The position numbers and the translations under genes are program-made. The notes beneath the pieces are model-generated. The model was not told the origin of the DNA. It worked only from the letters and a program-made list of their open reading frames with translations, and did not search any database. From assembly GCA_014607495.2 (NCBI GenBank), contig CP053160.1, positions 2,108,001 through 2,172,000 of the forward strand: a stretch of 64,000 nucleotides of DNA. Direction: 5' to 3'. This document shows positions 1-12,790 of this stretch, in pieces. Origin of the DNA: Carposina sasakii (taxonomy: Eukaryota > Arthropoda > Insecta > Lepidoptera > Carposinidae). Positions within the stretch are counted from its first letter, which is position 1, and each line of letters begins with the position of its first letter.

Positions 1-591
1 GCCATTTCATGGAGTAAACAGAGACATAAAGCGATAAAAGACCCTTACATTATGGAACTGGGTCACGGAGGGCCATCTCCATACTCGAAACAAGATAACA
101 TTGGCTTGTTTTTATCGGTTTACTTACCATTTCATTTTCTATATGAAATGTATCATCACAAGTGCAAGTTCGTAAGTTTAAAAAATTTCAATAGCACTAA
201 GTACATAATTGGTTCTTAGCTTAGCTCTATTGTAAAATTTATCAATGGAACAGCTGCGAATAACGGTAAAAATAATTGCTTTGAACCTGGGAATTAATTC
301 TGAATATTCTGACCTAGGCGATTAGCTAGCAACTTATATTAATCTTTTACACCTGTCCCCGCTATACTAAATGTGGCCGTAAGATCTCAATCGCAACTCT
401 GCAGAATTGGCTACCTGATTTTTAGGAATACAGCCATCTGTTTATTTTATACAGAAACTAGTGGACACCGCGCGTTCTAGTTGACCGAATTGTGAATCAA
501 AACTATTCTCGAACGCACTTGAACTTACACAAAAAATTTCATCAAAATCGGACCAGCCTATTAGAAGGAGTTCAATTACAAACACACGAAT

Positions 592-967
592 AGGATGATT
601 TTTGGTCGTCAACGTTCCCGAAAACTACGGAATCTCATCATCATTACGATCATTTATCTCCATGGAAGTATACATGGGAAGTGTCTGGTTTCCAAAATAT
701 TAGGGTCCAAAGTTGAGTAAATAGACTGCGTTTTTCTGCATAAATGCACATTGACGCGTGTAGCAAGATTTTTTTTACGAGAAATAATTAATATCTATCT
801 ATGAAAAAACTAGCATAAACACTGGACACTATAAATTTCGCCCGATGTAGAAATAAAAAAAAACAAAAAATTTACATCGTTTCCCAGCATTTTTTTGCCA
901 TAAACTTACTTTATTTGATGTATAGAGTACGTACCCTTCGTTAAGGGTGGCGTGGAAAAACATCCTG
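592..967 (-). mobile_element. MITE family 2 (CAGGGTGTTTTTT ends), copy 1
   Basis: Matches 21595-21961 and 57782-58138 in reverse: CCTTCGTTAAGGGTGGC at one end, GGTCGTCAACGTTCCCG at the other, with GGTCCAAAGTTGAGTA between. The terminal bases are worn here. Confidence 0.8.
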
Positions 968-1504
968 TATACATAAAGATGCTCTATTCAAAGTAACAGC
1001 AAAACAAAGTACGTCGAGTACAAGCCTGTTAAATCAGTTAGGCGGCCAGTAGATCCGCGGAGATCCATAACGAAGAGGGCGGACGTGCTCAAGAGGCTAC
1101 GACGTGATACGGTCTACCTTGAACAAATATATCTACCCGAAAATTATACGCAAAACTACAGCGGCGTCCTTTGATATCTTGGCTGGTAACGGAGACTTGT
1201 AAATGTACTGACGCACCAAAATATATTTTGTCAAGAGATATCATCATCAGAATCATCTATCTATACAAAAACGATACAATGCCGACTGACGGATCAATTT
1301 TATTTTTCGTTTGGCCTTTCCCCTCAGATGAATGAATTATACAGATCTGAAACAAAGTAAAAAAAATGGGACCATCCACCATTGAACTCACTACATACCT
1401 ACTTAAGTACTTACTATTAGTTTTCACACTCGAAATACTTCTTGTTGTAACTAACAGTAATGGCCGTGTCGGTGCCGTTTTACGCGTTTTTATTGAGGTT
1501 TATA
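968..1504. other. Non-coding DNA
   Basis: AT-rich between two MITEs. No exon signals or recognisable repeat noted. The same holds for 1-591, apart from the window edge. Confidence 0.5.
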
Positions 1505-1766
1505 CAGGGTGTAACAAAAAGGGTATGTTAAGCAAAAAGCTATGTAAATAGCCCTTTGTAGAGAACCTATTCACAAAATTTGAGATCCGAAAAATCACAT
1601 GTTTATTTTTCCCGATAGTATGGAGAATTTTTAAATATCTCAGGAATTTTCATACAATCTTGAAAAATAAAAATGTGATTTCTAGTCTCAAATTTTGGAA
1701 ATAGGTTCTCTATAGTGGGCTATTTATATAGCTTTTCGCTTAACATACCCTTTCTGTTACACCCTG
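1505..1766. mobile_element. MITE family 1 (CAGGGTGTAACA ends), copy 1
   Basis: 262-bp near-palindrome with ends CAGGGTGTAACA..TGTTACACCCTG flanked by TA/TATA. Long arms carry AAGGGTATGTTAAGC, CTATGTAAATAGCCC and GAACCTATTC. The TA flank fits a Tc1/mariner-type origin. No coding content. Confidence 0.85.
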
Positions 1767-1873
1767 TATAAACGTCAAAAGCAAGGAAAATTTCAGATAT
1801 TTGTGCTCTATAACACTTTACACTAGTACTCTTCTCTATGCCTTTCCCTTAAAAAAAAGTACAGTGTTATAAT

Positions 1874-2287
1874 CAGTGGTCGGAGTAGGTATATTGATTT
1901 TACATACTTGCGTCATGATATCATAACATGGACATGCATTTTTTCCGGAGTTTCCAAAAATTTGGTAAATAGAGTAATAAAATAAAAAACCATACGTAAC
2001 CAAACAAAATTGTTTATTGTTAATACAAATAATCATTATTACAATTTTATTAAAAACAATTATTTTTAATCCTCATCGGTTACAATTTCTACATTTTATT
2101 TTTCTGTCTCTATACAATTAAAATAAATAACTATAATTTTTTCAATATTTTCTAATTTTAAGCTATTTCTTTTAACATCTAAGATTTTATTTTTATCATA
2201 ATAATCCGGAAACTCGGAGGCGTATCCATATTAACATATACGTTTGATGTCAATGACCTTAATTCAATATACCTACTCCGACCACTG
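1874..2287. mobile_element. hAT-type non-autonomous element, 8-bp target duplication
   Basis: Terminal inverted repeats of about 24 bp begin CAGTGGTCGGAGTAGG and are closed by CCTACTCCGACCACTG. The element is flanked on both sides by GTTATAAT (1866-1873 and 2288-2295), an 8-bp duplication as hAT transposases make. The interior is AT-rich and non-coding, 414 bp in all. Confidence 0.85.
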
Positions 2288-2554
2288 GTTATAATATACA
2301 GACGACATAATGCCAAAAATATACCTTATTGATTATTGTATATTATTTGGTCACTATTCTTGGAACGGAAATGACGTTTAGTTGTTGTGTTGCACATATT
2401 AGTATATGCATAGTTATTTTAAGACAAAATTGATGATAAAATTTTACGATATATAACTGTGTAGGTTATAAAATGTAGTTTTATACCATCTCAAGAAGAC
2501 GTGGTAAGTACATATGAGATTGACTTTTCTTCAGGGATTACGTTTTCCTAGATC

Positions 2555-2640
2555 ACATCACATTAGCCTAATGCAGTCCAGCTGGACGTAAGCCCTCAAG
2601 GCTACTGCCATAAGGGAGTTTTGCCCAGTGTATTTGCCCT
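2555..2640 (-). mobile_element. RTE-tail fragment, degraded
   Basis: AGCCTAATGCAGTCCAGCTGG and GGGAGTTTTGCCCA match the family tail loosely. A similar shred (GCCTATTGCCATCCACTGCT) is at 62553-62582. Confidence 0.45.
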
Positions 2641-2658
2641 TGTTAAACTAGATATTCT

Positions 2659-3012
2659 CTGCAATAGGGATGTTTACTATGGTTGAATTTTAATGACATT
2701 TTATGCCTATCAGAATAAATCATCAAAATCATACCTATCTATAAAATTACATTTTCATTAAGTGTCCAAATAAGGTAGTAATAAGCCTTCAAAGTTAAGT
2801 GGGAAAGTTTTGGACCATTTTTCACTTTGAATGTAAAATGAATTTAAAGCCGCCATTTTGTCAAAAATCAACAGACCTCACATATCTACCCAGAGATGCA
2901 TCATTTACAGCAACTTTTGCTTTGTTAAAGACCATATTTTTTCCATAAACGCAATATTTAAAATAGCTTTATATGCAGAACAAAAGTTCTTTTACGCGCA
3001 TACAAGCTACGA
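2659..3012 (+). repeat. Unclassified dispersed repeat, uninterrupted copy
   Basis: Shares long stretches with 42130-42683 in reverse orientation: AATAAGCCTTCAAAGTTAAG, ATGCATCATTTACAGCAAC, GTTCTTTTACGCGCATAC. It has no recognisable ends or coding part. It serves as the empty-site reference for the Helitron at 42179. Confidence 0.75.
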
Positions 3013-4324
3013 AAGAGTGTACCCTGATGGTTTATTACGTATCAGCAGAATTAGTAAAACAATACATTAGCTATTAAGTGTTTATAATCAATATTCTAGA
3101 GTAGGACACGGCATGTCTGCGCAAACGCATGCATCATTTGCAGTAAATTGGGGACATATTAGCGGATATGGCGAATTACTTAAAGAGATCAATACGGAAA
3201 AGGGCAATGAACAAGGTAACTAAATAATTTTAACGATACTATTTTGCTACTACATATTATATAACTTTGATCTATTAAAAAGCCAAATTCAAGTCCGAAT
3301 TCATCAAATTATACCCACTATGCTTGGTATATAGCAGACAGAACGCTACATAATATTTTCGTCTAATAAGTACCATCAATTTCCTAGTGTAGAACAGCGG
3401 AATAGATAAACAAAAAAGGTTCGTATATCACTATTTCCTCCCGTCTATCGTGATCGATAAACCGCTCTAGTTCGAATATCCCGCGTCCGCTCGCACTGTG
3501 TCCGCAGCCGGGTTGCATTGTTTACGCCCACCGTACACATAGTGCAAGAAGATAGTATAACGATGTCATATTAGGACCGCTAAAAGAAAAAAATTGCCTG
3601 GTTATATGTATTTTTTTGGTGTCATAGGACAAGCTCGGGTAATGTTTGGTTATATCTAGTCTGTTATTTACATACTAAGTTGACCCGAGTAAACTTAGGT
3701 TTAATTCAATACCTTTTTCTATTCTACCTTTTTGTGTCTTCTTAGAATTACCCGCATCATATCCGACAATATAAACGTCTCGAGATAGCAGTCCTGTTAG
3801 AAGATCCAAGGACACTATAAAATTATTTCATTGGCGTTTCCTACAAATTGACAGCCAGATCATGACGTCAATATGTGTATTGTCACTTAGCTCGTGCCTC
3901 GGAAAGCACGTAAAACCGTTGGACCTGCGCCTGATCTCTCTCCGGTCGTGTCAGCTTTCCGTCACATCGGACTATGAGAGTAACGGAATAGAGAGTGCAT
4001 CTGTGTTTGCGCACACACTTGTGCACTATAATATCTCCTGCGTACCTGACCAATCTCCGTAGAGATTGGTCGCCTTGGCCGAAATACGGTCGGAGATCAT
4101 CATCATCATCATCATGTGTATAGATCTCCTCTTAAGCTGCCTGACCTTGTTACCTTGTATTACTATTCCCGTTGCACTACGGCAGTCGCATTGCGCACTC
4201 CCGTCACGGTGGCCGCTTCCTTCCCTTCTGGGAATCCCACTGCAGGCCGCCCCGTGAAGTAACTCTACTTGGAACACGTGTGTTAACTAAACGCCAGTGT
4301 GTTCACTCTGAGAAACTGTAATAT
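3013..4324. other. Non-coding DNA with a short hairpin motif
   Basis: The only structure noted is near 4073-4112: GCCGAAATACGGTCGGAGA followed by (ATC)6. The same hairpin-like word GACCGAAATACGGTC recurs at 57279-57293 before another ATC run, suggesting a shared repeat end. Confidence 0.4.
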
Positions 4325-4356
4325 ACAGGCTGTGACAGAAGGGGTATGTTAAGCAT
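4325..4356. mobile_element. MITE family 1, terminal fragment
   Basis: CAGGCTGTGACAGAAGG and GGTATGTTAAGCA match the first 30 bases of the family; the rest is missing. Confidence 0.6.
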
Positions 4357-4766
4357 AGGTACCTCACTCCACAGAGCCTCAATTCACATGAAACTCAAAA
4401 TTAAAATTATGCCACAATCTCTGAAACTTGTCCTTTGTATGACGGAGGCATACGATAAAATAGAATTTCCTGAAATTACCGTGCAACGGGAAAATTTAAT
4501 TCTAAACGCGGACAAAGTCGTGGGCGTCCTCTAGTTATATTGATAACAGTTTGATTCTTGATATAGTTGGCGATCAATCATCTCCACATCAAAGTGCGGC
4601 GCATCCTCAGATAGTTATATCTGTGGGTCGAAAGGGTTAACAAATAACGAATAAATTGTAAATGAAAAGGCTTTTCATTAACTCTTTTTAAAAGATAAAA
4701 TTGAAGGTACCTTACTATTTACTAACATATAAATCCCAACCAATATCACACTAATCTATACTAATA

Positions 4767-5320
4767 CTAGTGGACGCCCGCGACTTCGTCCGCGTGGAAA
4801 TTGAATTGTAGCTTATATGAGACGTTTGTCGGTTTACCATAGCAGTGCCATCTATTGATTACTTACTCAATCCAGTCGAAAAGTATCGACATCTGTTAGA
4901 ATCTTTTGGAGTTAACAGATAATTGTGACTGTCAATTAATTATAGACAAACAATTTGCAATAAAATAAAATTGCGACTATAATTAAAGATCTAAGCTATC
5001 CTATCTCTCAAGTTGGACCAGACTGCTCACGGTGTGCCAATTTAATTTAAAATCGGTTATGTAGTTAAGGAGTCCATCGCGGACAAACATCGTGACAGGA
5101 GATTTATATATATTAAGAAAGATTATAAAGCTGAAGAGTTTGTTTGTTTGTTTGTTTGTTTGAACGCGCTAATCTCAGGAACTACTGGTCTGATTTGAAA
5201 AATTCTTTCAGTGTTAGATAGCCCATTTACCAAGGAAGGCTACAGTCTATACAACAACCTGCCCGGCTTCGCACGGGTACAACGCCCCCTCACGCGGACG
5301 AAGTCGTGGGCGGCTGCTAG
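4767..5320. mobile_element. Two facing Helitron-like 3' ends (Lep1-like)
   Basis: The left border is CTAGTGGACGCCCGCGAC (a minus-oriented 3' end) and the right border is GAAGTCGTGGGCGGCTGCTAG (a plus-oriented 3' end). Two copies of the lepidopteran Helitron family, or one inverted composite. A (TTTG)n run sits at 5143-5162. Confidence 0.6.
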
Positions 5321-5330
5321 TATAATAACT

Positions 5331-5529
5331 ATTATAAAGACGAAAGTTTGTTACTTCTTCACGTCTAAACGGTTGGAGCGCTTTTAATAAAATTTGGTAT
5401 GGAGATAGCTGATACCCTGGATACGGACATAGGCTACTTTTTATCCCCGGAAAATATGTTTATCCTGGATAATTTCGACATTTTGTTTTTTCTGCAGTCC
5501 ACGCGGATAGAGCCGCGGACAACAGCTAG
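5331..5529 (+). mobile_element. Helitron-like element, plus orientation
   Basis: Ends TTTTTTCTGCAGTCCACG..GACAACAGCTAG/T, the family's 3' end, with the conserved interior (TTTTATCCCCGGAAAAT, GGATAATTTCGACAT). The 5' end is unclear. Confidence 0.65.
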
Positions 5530-8500
5530 TGATACATAATATTAACAGCGCAAACACACTAGTTACTTGCTCCTTAGCTTAAGACTAATATTTTTATACT
5601 TACTACACCTATGCCTAGACATTTATGTTTTCCCTGTGTCGTACTACGTAGAATGCTGATTCTAAGTTAACTTTGTGACAATTTAATCTTAACCAGTTTT
5701 ATTTAAATACTCTTGACGATATAGATCCCGAGCACTACAACATTGCTGGAACAATGGTTTGCTGGAAGAAATCTCTTTTAGAGATAAGCACGCCTTTGTA
5801 CATTTTGTTTCATAATTTCTGTCTATATATAATTGTATGTGTACAATAAAAAATAAGAACTAAGAACATTGGTCTCTTCAAAGCTAATAGGCACTTTCTA
5901 GGCAAACATGTACCACCCTAGGCCGCGGCACGATGGCGGTCAAATGTTTGCCTAGCTAATTGTAAAAAAATAAAGATAGCGAATACGCGTTTACATATAT
6001 CTCTATGATCAAGTTTTAAAAAGTAAAAAAAAAAACATTTTCAATATCAATTGTCCTTTTTCAACAAATTGTTGTTTACGGTTCTGTGAACCGCTTGTTG
6101 ATTCAGATGGCTTTTCTAGTAAACTATCGCGTCATGACTGATTAGACGTACAATAAACTTGTATTATATTCCCGCAATGATAATGATCTACGTACCTTTA
6201 TGCATATCATGTAAGTACTATTAATTATATCAATTTCAAGTAGTTAGCGTCAGATTGATTTATTTACTACACACCTGCAAAAACTATCTTATCACGAATG
6301 AGCCCGCAGACCTTGTAATGTAAAACTATGTGACATACATTTTGAATTTGTTCATTATGCTCTAACTAAAGAGAAACGAGGTACCTACCAGTTGCTCCAC
6401 CAACATTATAACCACACAATATACGTATATGTACCGTGACATTATTATTGTCAAACACTTGCAAAACACAAAACATCATCATGGTGGTACGTATGTCATC
6501 ATGAAGAGCAATCTACGGTAGCTCTAATAATGGGCCATTGTGATCAAAGTTATGTAAGGATAAAACCATGTCAAAGACTATTAATTTCAAATGAAGACAA
6601 TATTGTTAAATAACCATATTGTTCTGAGTGATGATAGCACACTTTTTCCGATGGAAATAAATATACCTAGGTATTTCAAAGTCCTTGTATTCACGTCTTT
6701 TCTATTTCTATGGGGTACCCAGTACCTGTATGGCCCGCAAAGATTAGAGGTGTGTCGAAAACAATATCACTCATGCAATGCTATCAAAGTAAGAATACTA
6801 AACAGTATAAGGTACCTACCTAGTCGTAGGACACTGATATTGCTCCACATTACCAGTGAAGTCATTTACAAAGAAGTCTTCAGATTTTTGCAGCTTAGTA
6901 CTAATGGAAGTCGTATTTTCCGATGAAAGAATAAACCATCTTGAAAATCGGTACAATTTTGTGCAGAAAGATAGAGCCGTCTGTTCTCATGGACAGACTG
7001 ATCGATCCAATTATAAAGCTCAATGGGTTACATCTTATATAGCGGATATCTAAGATAAAACTATTTGATAAAAACTGATGAGATTGCGATCTACAGACGA
7101 GGCCTTGAAGAACATCCAAGCTTAAGCTTAGTTTTTCCGGGTTGAATAATTTAACGGAAGAAGTAACAAAAACCAAAACACATTGAAATTATGATTGTTA
7201 AACTTTAAAGAAAATACTATGTTCGAACTTCCCATAGGTAACGCCAGATTGTGAACATTTTGTGGAAAATCTATGGTAAGACAGCCTACAGTTATACTGC
7301 ACTATTGTAAAGTATTAAATGGATACCGACAAACAAACAGAGTCGTGAACCACTGAGATACTTTGTATCTGATGCTATCGACTTACAAGTCGCGCCTGAC
7401 TTAACAAAGCGTAACAGTAAAACATGTTCTCGGCTATTTTAAGATCGGGCCCAGAAGGGCCGGTTCAAAGTGAACAGCTCCCATATCAACAAAGGGAGGA
7501 AACAAGACGAAAAGGTCGCGGCGTGGCGGCCACATGTGGCCATGACGTCACGTGGAGCCAGATCCGGACAATCAGCTGTGTGGTGATAGCAATGCAGTTG
7601 TTTCTTGTTATTGCAGGACGACTTGGGTTTCTGGGGAATAGCTTTTATATAGATCTCTATGCTGGTGGCAATATTATCAGCATAGTTACAGGATTTTATT
7701 TTCGTTGAAAAAATAAAATATTTTTTTGCGAAACATGTTTCTGATATAACAAAATGTAAGTACCTAAATAACTTTCATGTTTTTAACAAATTTATAGGTA
7801 ATCATTCATCTTTAACTAGTTAAGAAATCCGGGTCGAAGGACCATTTTGTGAGGAAAATATAATATTTTTACAAGCTTTTATTTAACTTGCAATGTATAT
7901 TTGTTCGGGTGAAATCTTACAACTCAATAATTAACATCAAAGGACGAAGGGGGCGGTAAGAATGTAAATCCTTTTATGGCGTTTTAAGACATTTTACCTT
8001 TCTCACGACATTTCGATGACACAGATGTGCATCCACCATAAAATTTTCACATAAAAACATGGTGACTTTATCAACCATATCGCTTTCCCCGTGGAAATGT
8101 GAAAAAGCTATAACTTTATTACGAGGGGTGACACAGCGATTCTGCTATTCCTTCTATTTTCTATGAATAACCGGAAGTATGCGGAAGCAGTTTTTTGTTG
8201 GCAACACTTTGGAATGACCAGCAGAAAAACAACGCATTCTTGCGAAAATATAGAGATCGTACATAATATAAATAGGCCAGATATGTACTTAGGTAGCTAC
8301 GTTTGCTTTGTTCACTAATGTTCAGTGTTTTATTTGGAAGCGAATCTTATGGTGTATTAAGTGAATCTTATGACTTCGAGATCAATGAAAATAAACATCA
8401 AAAATGCTAAATACCAACTTAGAAGTACACCAGACACCGCAAAAATTATATTGTCTACTCCTAAGAAAAAAGCGTAAAGGTAGAGCCCACAGAATCGATT

Positions 8501-10663
8501 CCATAGAACGTCGTCTACCGGACCAAACGAGATTTTTTATTTCTGAAACAACTCAACACATGAAGCTCATAAAAGCAGACTTCGCTTCAATTTATAACCG
8601 AATTGTAAAGCGCCATATTCTATTGAAGGGGAAATGAATGTATCTTTAATTACTAAACTAATGGCGGGGGGGTCAATAACCCCAGCTATCTCTGCACCGG
8701 GAAGCTAGTTCGGATGAACACAACACGTTATCAACGATGAGTTGTCTAGTAAATGTTACTAGGAATCGTCGAATATTAATTACATACGTCCTAGTATGCT
8801 AGAACGATTCGAATAGTAACATACTTCGTAAACTTGGCTATAAGGATCTACTTTGCAATCTTGCAGCTCTGGCTACTCCATTTTGGATTATAATCGTAAT
8901 TTTGATGAGCAATGGCAACAAGACATCTATACATCTATATCGCTGTATATACAGCGACCAGGAAATGAGGAAGGTGCGTCGAAGATTTCCAGAGACTCTT
9001 AGAGCTCCACAACTTAAACATAGAAAGTACCAAGTACTATCAGGTTGGATTCAGTTATTTCTATAAAACACGGACAAATCTAGGTACCTCTTTAGAAATG
9101 GAGATCCAGATATTTGCCGACTCCTATACACGCATCCCAAAAAACCAGGTGAATCTATTTACTGACCTACAAACACTACACAATCTACCCAAGCCACGTG
9201 TACATAATAACCTTCAAAGGTCTAGGCCGTTATATAGCTCGCACGATACATAACTGTGATACATAAACAGTAGTAAATGTGGGAAATCTGCAATCTATGA
9301 ATCACGACGTTAAGTGTCGAGCAAAAAGGCATTATTGTCAACCTTCAAGGTTTTCCGGCTGTTTACCAACATGATATGATATACTCACTCATACTATCTA
9401 TACTAGGTATGTGAATAACGTATTTTTATAGTATCATGCATCAGATGATACAGTTCCGAATAAAGGGATGATCTCGTTAGAGAGTAAGTATATTCTTTGG
9501 GGATGATACACCCAGACAAAAGATAAAGGCAAACACCTGAAAGTCTATGAATAATGTGTCCGTGCCTTATTAAAATTCTCTGCATAGGTACTGAGTCAAC
9601 AAAACTTTTAGGTAAGTGTCAGTAAGTATAGTTAACAATAAAGGTTTGAAATATTTTTTGTCGAAGTAAGTCTTGTATCGGATCGGATCACCAACGAAAT
9701 GAGTTTACACATGAAACGTGTTGGGTGATCTGATAATACGTCCAAATAATGCCAGTCTGTCTGGATTGGAAACAAGTCCAAAATTTTTCCAGTTTTCTTA
9801 ACACAAAACTGTTAACCAAAAGGGGAAAGTCCTTACTTGACCTATCTCATTATTACCACAGGAAACCCTGCAAATACTTAGCAAAATTACCTATTTGTAC
9901 CAAGCAGTAGAAGTCATAGGTTAACTGCGACCTGCGAGTGCAATCGATTCTTTCCAATCGATTACCGGTTAACGACATCGTAAAAACCGGACAAGTCTTA
10001 GTTAACTCCTTAGTCTCTTATATCACATAGGTGAATAGGGTTAGGTATATTTTCTTCGTTTTCCGTGGCATGTATGCAGCATACAGTTGCGCTGCTCATC
10101 AATCTATTTGCATAGCTATAGGCATATCGAACATACCAATATATACTCAGTACACACACACATGTCAATGCCGCCCACCTTCTTTCTTCGATGTTGTTGG
10201 ATAGGGGAACATCTTAATAATGATGATTAAAAAATCGAATATCAAAATATCGCAGTAACAATTTCAGGGTTGGAACAATAATTTTCATAAAACGCCATTT
10301 GAAACTTCACTAAATCCTCCAACCACACTGTACTAAGATGACTCATATTGATTACACGACCTTGCAGTTCACTGATTGCGGGCACATAATTAGAACCTGA
10401 CCACAGCGATCCTTTGCATTCCTCTTCACCCTTACCCCATTGCTGTAAAGTTTAAAATATCGTGATAAAACTACTTGCGGTGGTAGGTACAATTTGTTTT
10501 TTGCCCTCAGACCATTTGAACGGCTGATGGATGGCGTCATGCTCATTGATAAGGATTTTTTTTACGTTACAAGAGTTAAAGCGAGACTGTGATAATTCAC
10601 TTTATTTTCCGCATAAAAGTTTTACCATTAATGCAGCAAGTAAAAAAAATTAATAAACGGACA
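5530..10663. other. Long non-coding stretch
   Basis: Several short open frames (for example 6591-6926 and 7424-7708) have no recognisable domain, no codon-like wording and no splice context. Presumed part of the formin gene's first intron. Confidence 0.5.
5898..5955. repeat. 12-bp inverted repeat
   Basis: CTAGGCAAACAT (5898-5909) and ATGTTTGCCTAG (5944-5955) around a GC-rich 34-base centre. Unexplained. Confidence 0.6.
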
Positions 10664-10718
10664 TCATGCAACTGTTCGTTACGAGAGTGTGTAACTCTCG
10701 TAACGAACAGTTGCATGA
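10664..10718. repeat. Perfect 25-bp inverted repeat (hairpin), 5-nt loop
   Basis: Arms 10664-10688 and 10694-10718 (TCATGCAACTGTTCGTTACG.. and its exact complement), loop GTGTA. No mismatch in 25 bp. No terminal features of a known element around it. Confidence 0.95.
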
Positions 10719-12790
10719 AAATACCAGAAAACCAGCAAGTCACATTTTTGGAACTTAACAAGGACCATAGGTGGGCTCTTCTGTGGCTCTCTTATCAAAA
10801 CAAAGTAAGAGATTAACCTACTGATTCTCTGAATTATGTAAATTTTTAGAGACTATTAAGTAAACTGTATACCTAGTTGTAAATAAAGAATAGACGCATT
10901 TGTCGTAATATCTGCAATACTACGTCAAGTTAGAAACTTCTTTGAACTTGGCTTGCGGTTTGCGGCGCGACGGACGATGCGGTAAAGAATCCCACCAAGC
11001 CAAGCCCAAGCAAGACTGTCGCATTACTTGGAGTAGTTAGACTACATTGATTGTTTGATTTGGGGATATATTAGGTAAATAAAAACATATGTATGTAGAG
11101 CGATGAGAAAGGGTTTAACGGGGCGTAGAATGCTGTGGGTCTTGTGATCTTGTCGGTGGTTACATACGAAAAAACAATAGAAATCAACTAACAAGCTCTC
11201 TTGTCCGAAGTTTTGTTTTTCTCTTAGTTCTCTAAGCAAAATTCTCGGTGTAGCACATCTATCTTCTTCTTCTTCGGCCTATTGCAGTCCACAGGGGGGT
11301 TTTGCCCATAGTCACCACACTGGGCAGGCGGGTTGGTGACCGAGATACGGTATATTAGGTCTCTCGCAGTCGATAGCACTAATTGATTAGCTGCACGCAC
11401 GACGTCCTGTTTCCCGTTAGCCATTATACGGCATGGTCCATGACACCGGAGACCATGGCTATCCGATCGACACAGTTGGCTAGGCGCCATCATTGAACAA
11501 AGGAAGTTGGCTGGCTTTATACTTGACATCAAGTAAGTACTGTGAAAATGAGAAACAATACTTAAGCTAGATTTCATTTAAGTGATCATTAATGTATGTA
11601 AGTACATGTCTTTGACTGAAAGACAGTTCTATTAACTAAGTGCGAACTGCTAAAAAGTAGAGTAATTTAGGCTGACGTCATATAGGTACGCGGGTAAAGC
11701 GCCGATATCTAAATGGACTACAGACAGTGATACATTGTATCTTGTATTTCAAATGAACGTTGTAACAAGACTAGCTAGCTACTGATCTTCCGGATCGAGA
11801 GCAAGCTATACCTACCTATACTAAGCATGTTTTCTTACTGTTCGTTAGAGATAGGGTTCAATGGCTTTCTATACGTGGCTGTTAGAACATATTTAGAAGT
11901 TTTTGACGATGTGAGGACTAGCCTTGAAAATGGTCAAAAAATTACACTACCCCCAGATCTTTACACCTTTCACCAATAACTACCTACATGTTTTCTTTGC
12001 GTGCTTGTTTAATTACATTAATTTTTCGCAGACATGTACCTAATACATCGACTCATTTTACAACTAGGCTATGTCAAATGTTAAACAAACAAGTTCATTG
12101 GTCTTAAGAAATTAGTCACAACCTACATCAATGATTTATTATAGCGTAAATAATTACTACTTTAAATTTAATGTAACTAATAATTTTCTAAAATCTTATC
12201 AGAAATTTCAGTTTTACACCATGGACATCGCGTTATATTACATTCGCTGGAACGTAAATGTTCCTTATCTCGAATTTAATTTCAATGAGATTCCGATCGG
12301 CAAAAAGACTGTCGCTCGTATAAATAGAGAATAAAAGGTGTTCCATGCAATCCACAGAATGAAAATGATCGCCTTGGCTTTATGAAAAGCGGTAGGACCT
12401 GTAGTTACGAAATAACAAGTCTATGGGGGGCCACATTCGCTATATTTATTATGTTACCCCATATACTAGGTATTGCTTATAAACAATCAATATACTAAAA
12501 TAATGCACTAAGTAACTTCCCAAAGAAGTCGCGCGGTAACATACCGTGTATGTGTAGGCACACCATAGGAAGGAATGTGGTCGGACGCGCGGGCGCATTC
12601 CACCACGGCTCAGTGATTAATGGGAAACCTGTATGTGGGGAATATTAGGAAATAATATGGATTAAACATCGATAATATGGCCCGGTTATGCCAGATTAAG
12701 GTAAGAAGGTTGAAAAAGTTACAGATTCAGTCAGATCTACAATATCTTTTTAGTAACTACGTGTTTTTTATCTACCGGGCAATTCCATAT
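10719..12790. other. Non-coding stretch
   Basis: Apart from the RTE-like repeat at 11262-11480 I see nothing definable. The left limit of the transposase-like unit may fall near 12650-12790, but no terminal repeat was found. Confidence 0.45.
11262..11480 (-). mobile_element. RTE-tailed repeat, diverged copy
   Basis: TCTTCTTCTTCGGCC, TATTGCAGTCCACAGGGGGG, TTTGCCCATAGTCACCAC and CAGGCGGGTTGGTGACCG match the family; the distal part differs. Confidence 0.6.

Noticed and set aside
6591..7053. Overlapping 111- and 65-codon plus frames
   Set aside because: Overlap in different frames in AT-rich DNA with no recognisable domain; chance.
7424..7708. 94-codon plus frame MFSAILRSGPEGPVQ..
   Set aside because: No family resemblance, no splice or promoter context; probably chance.
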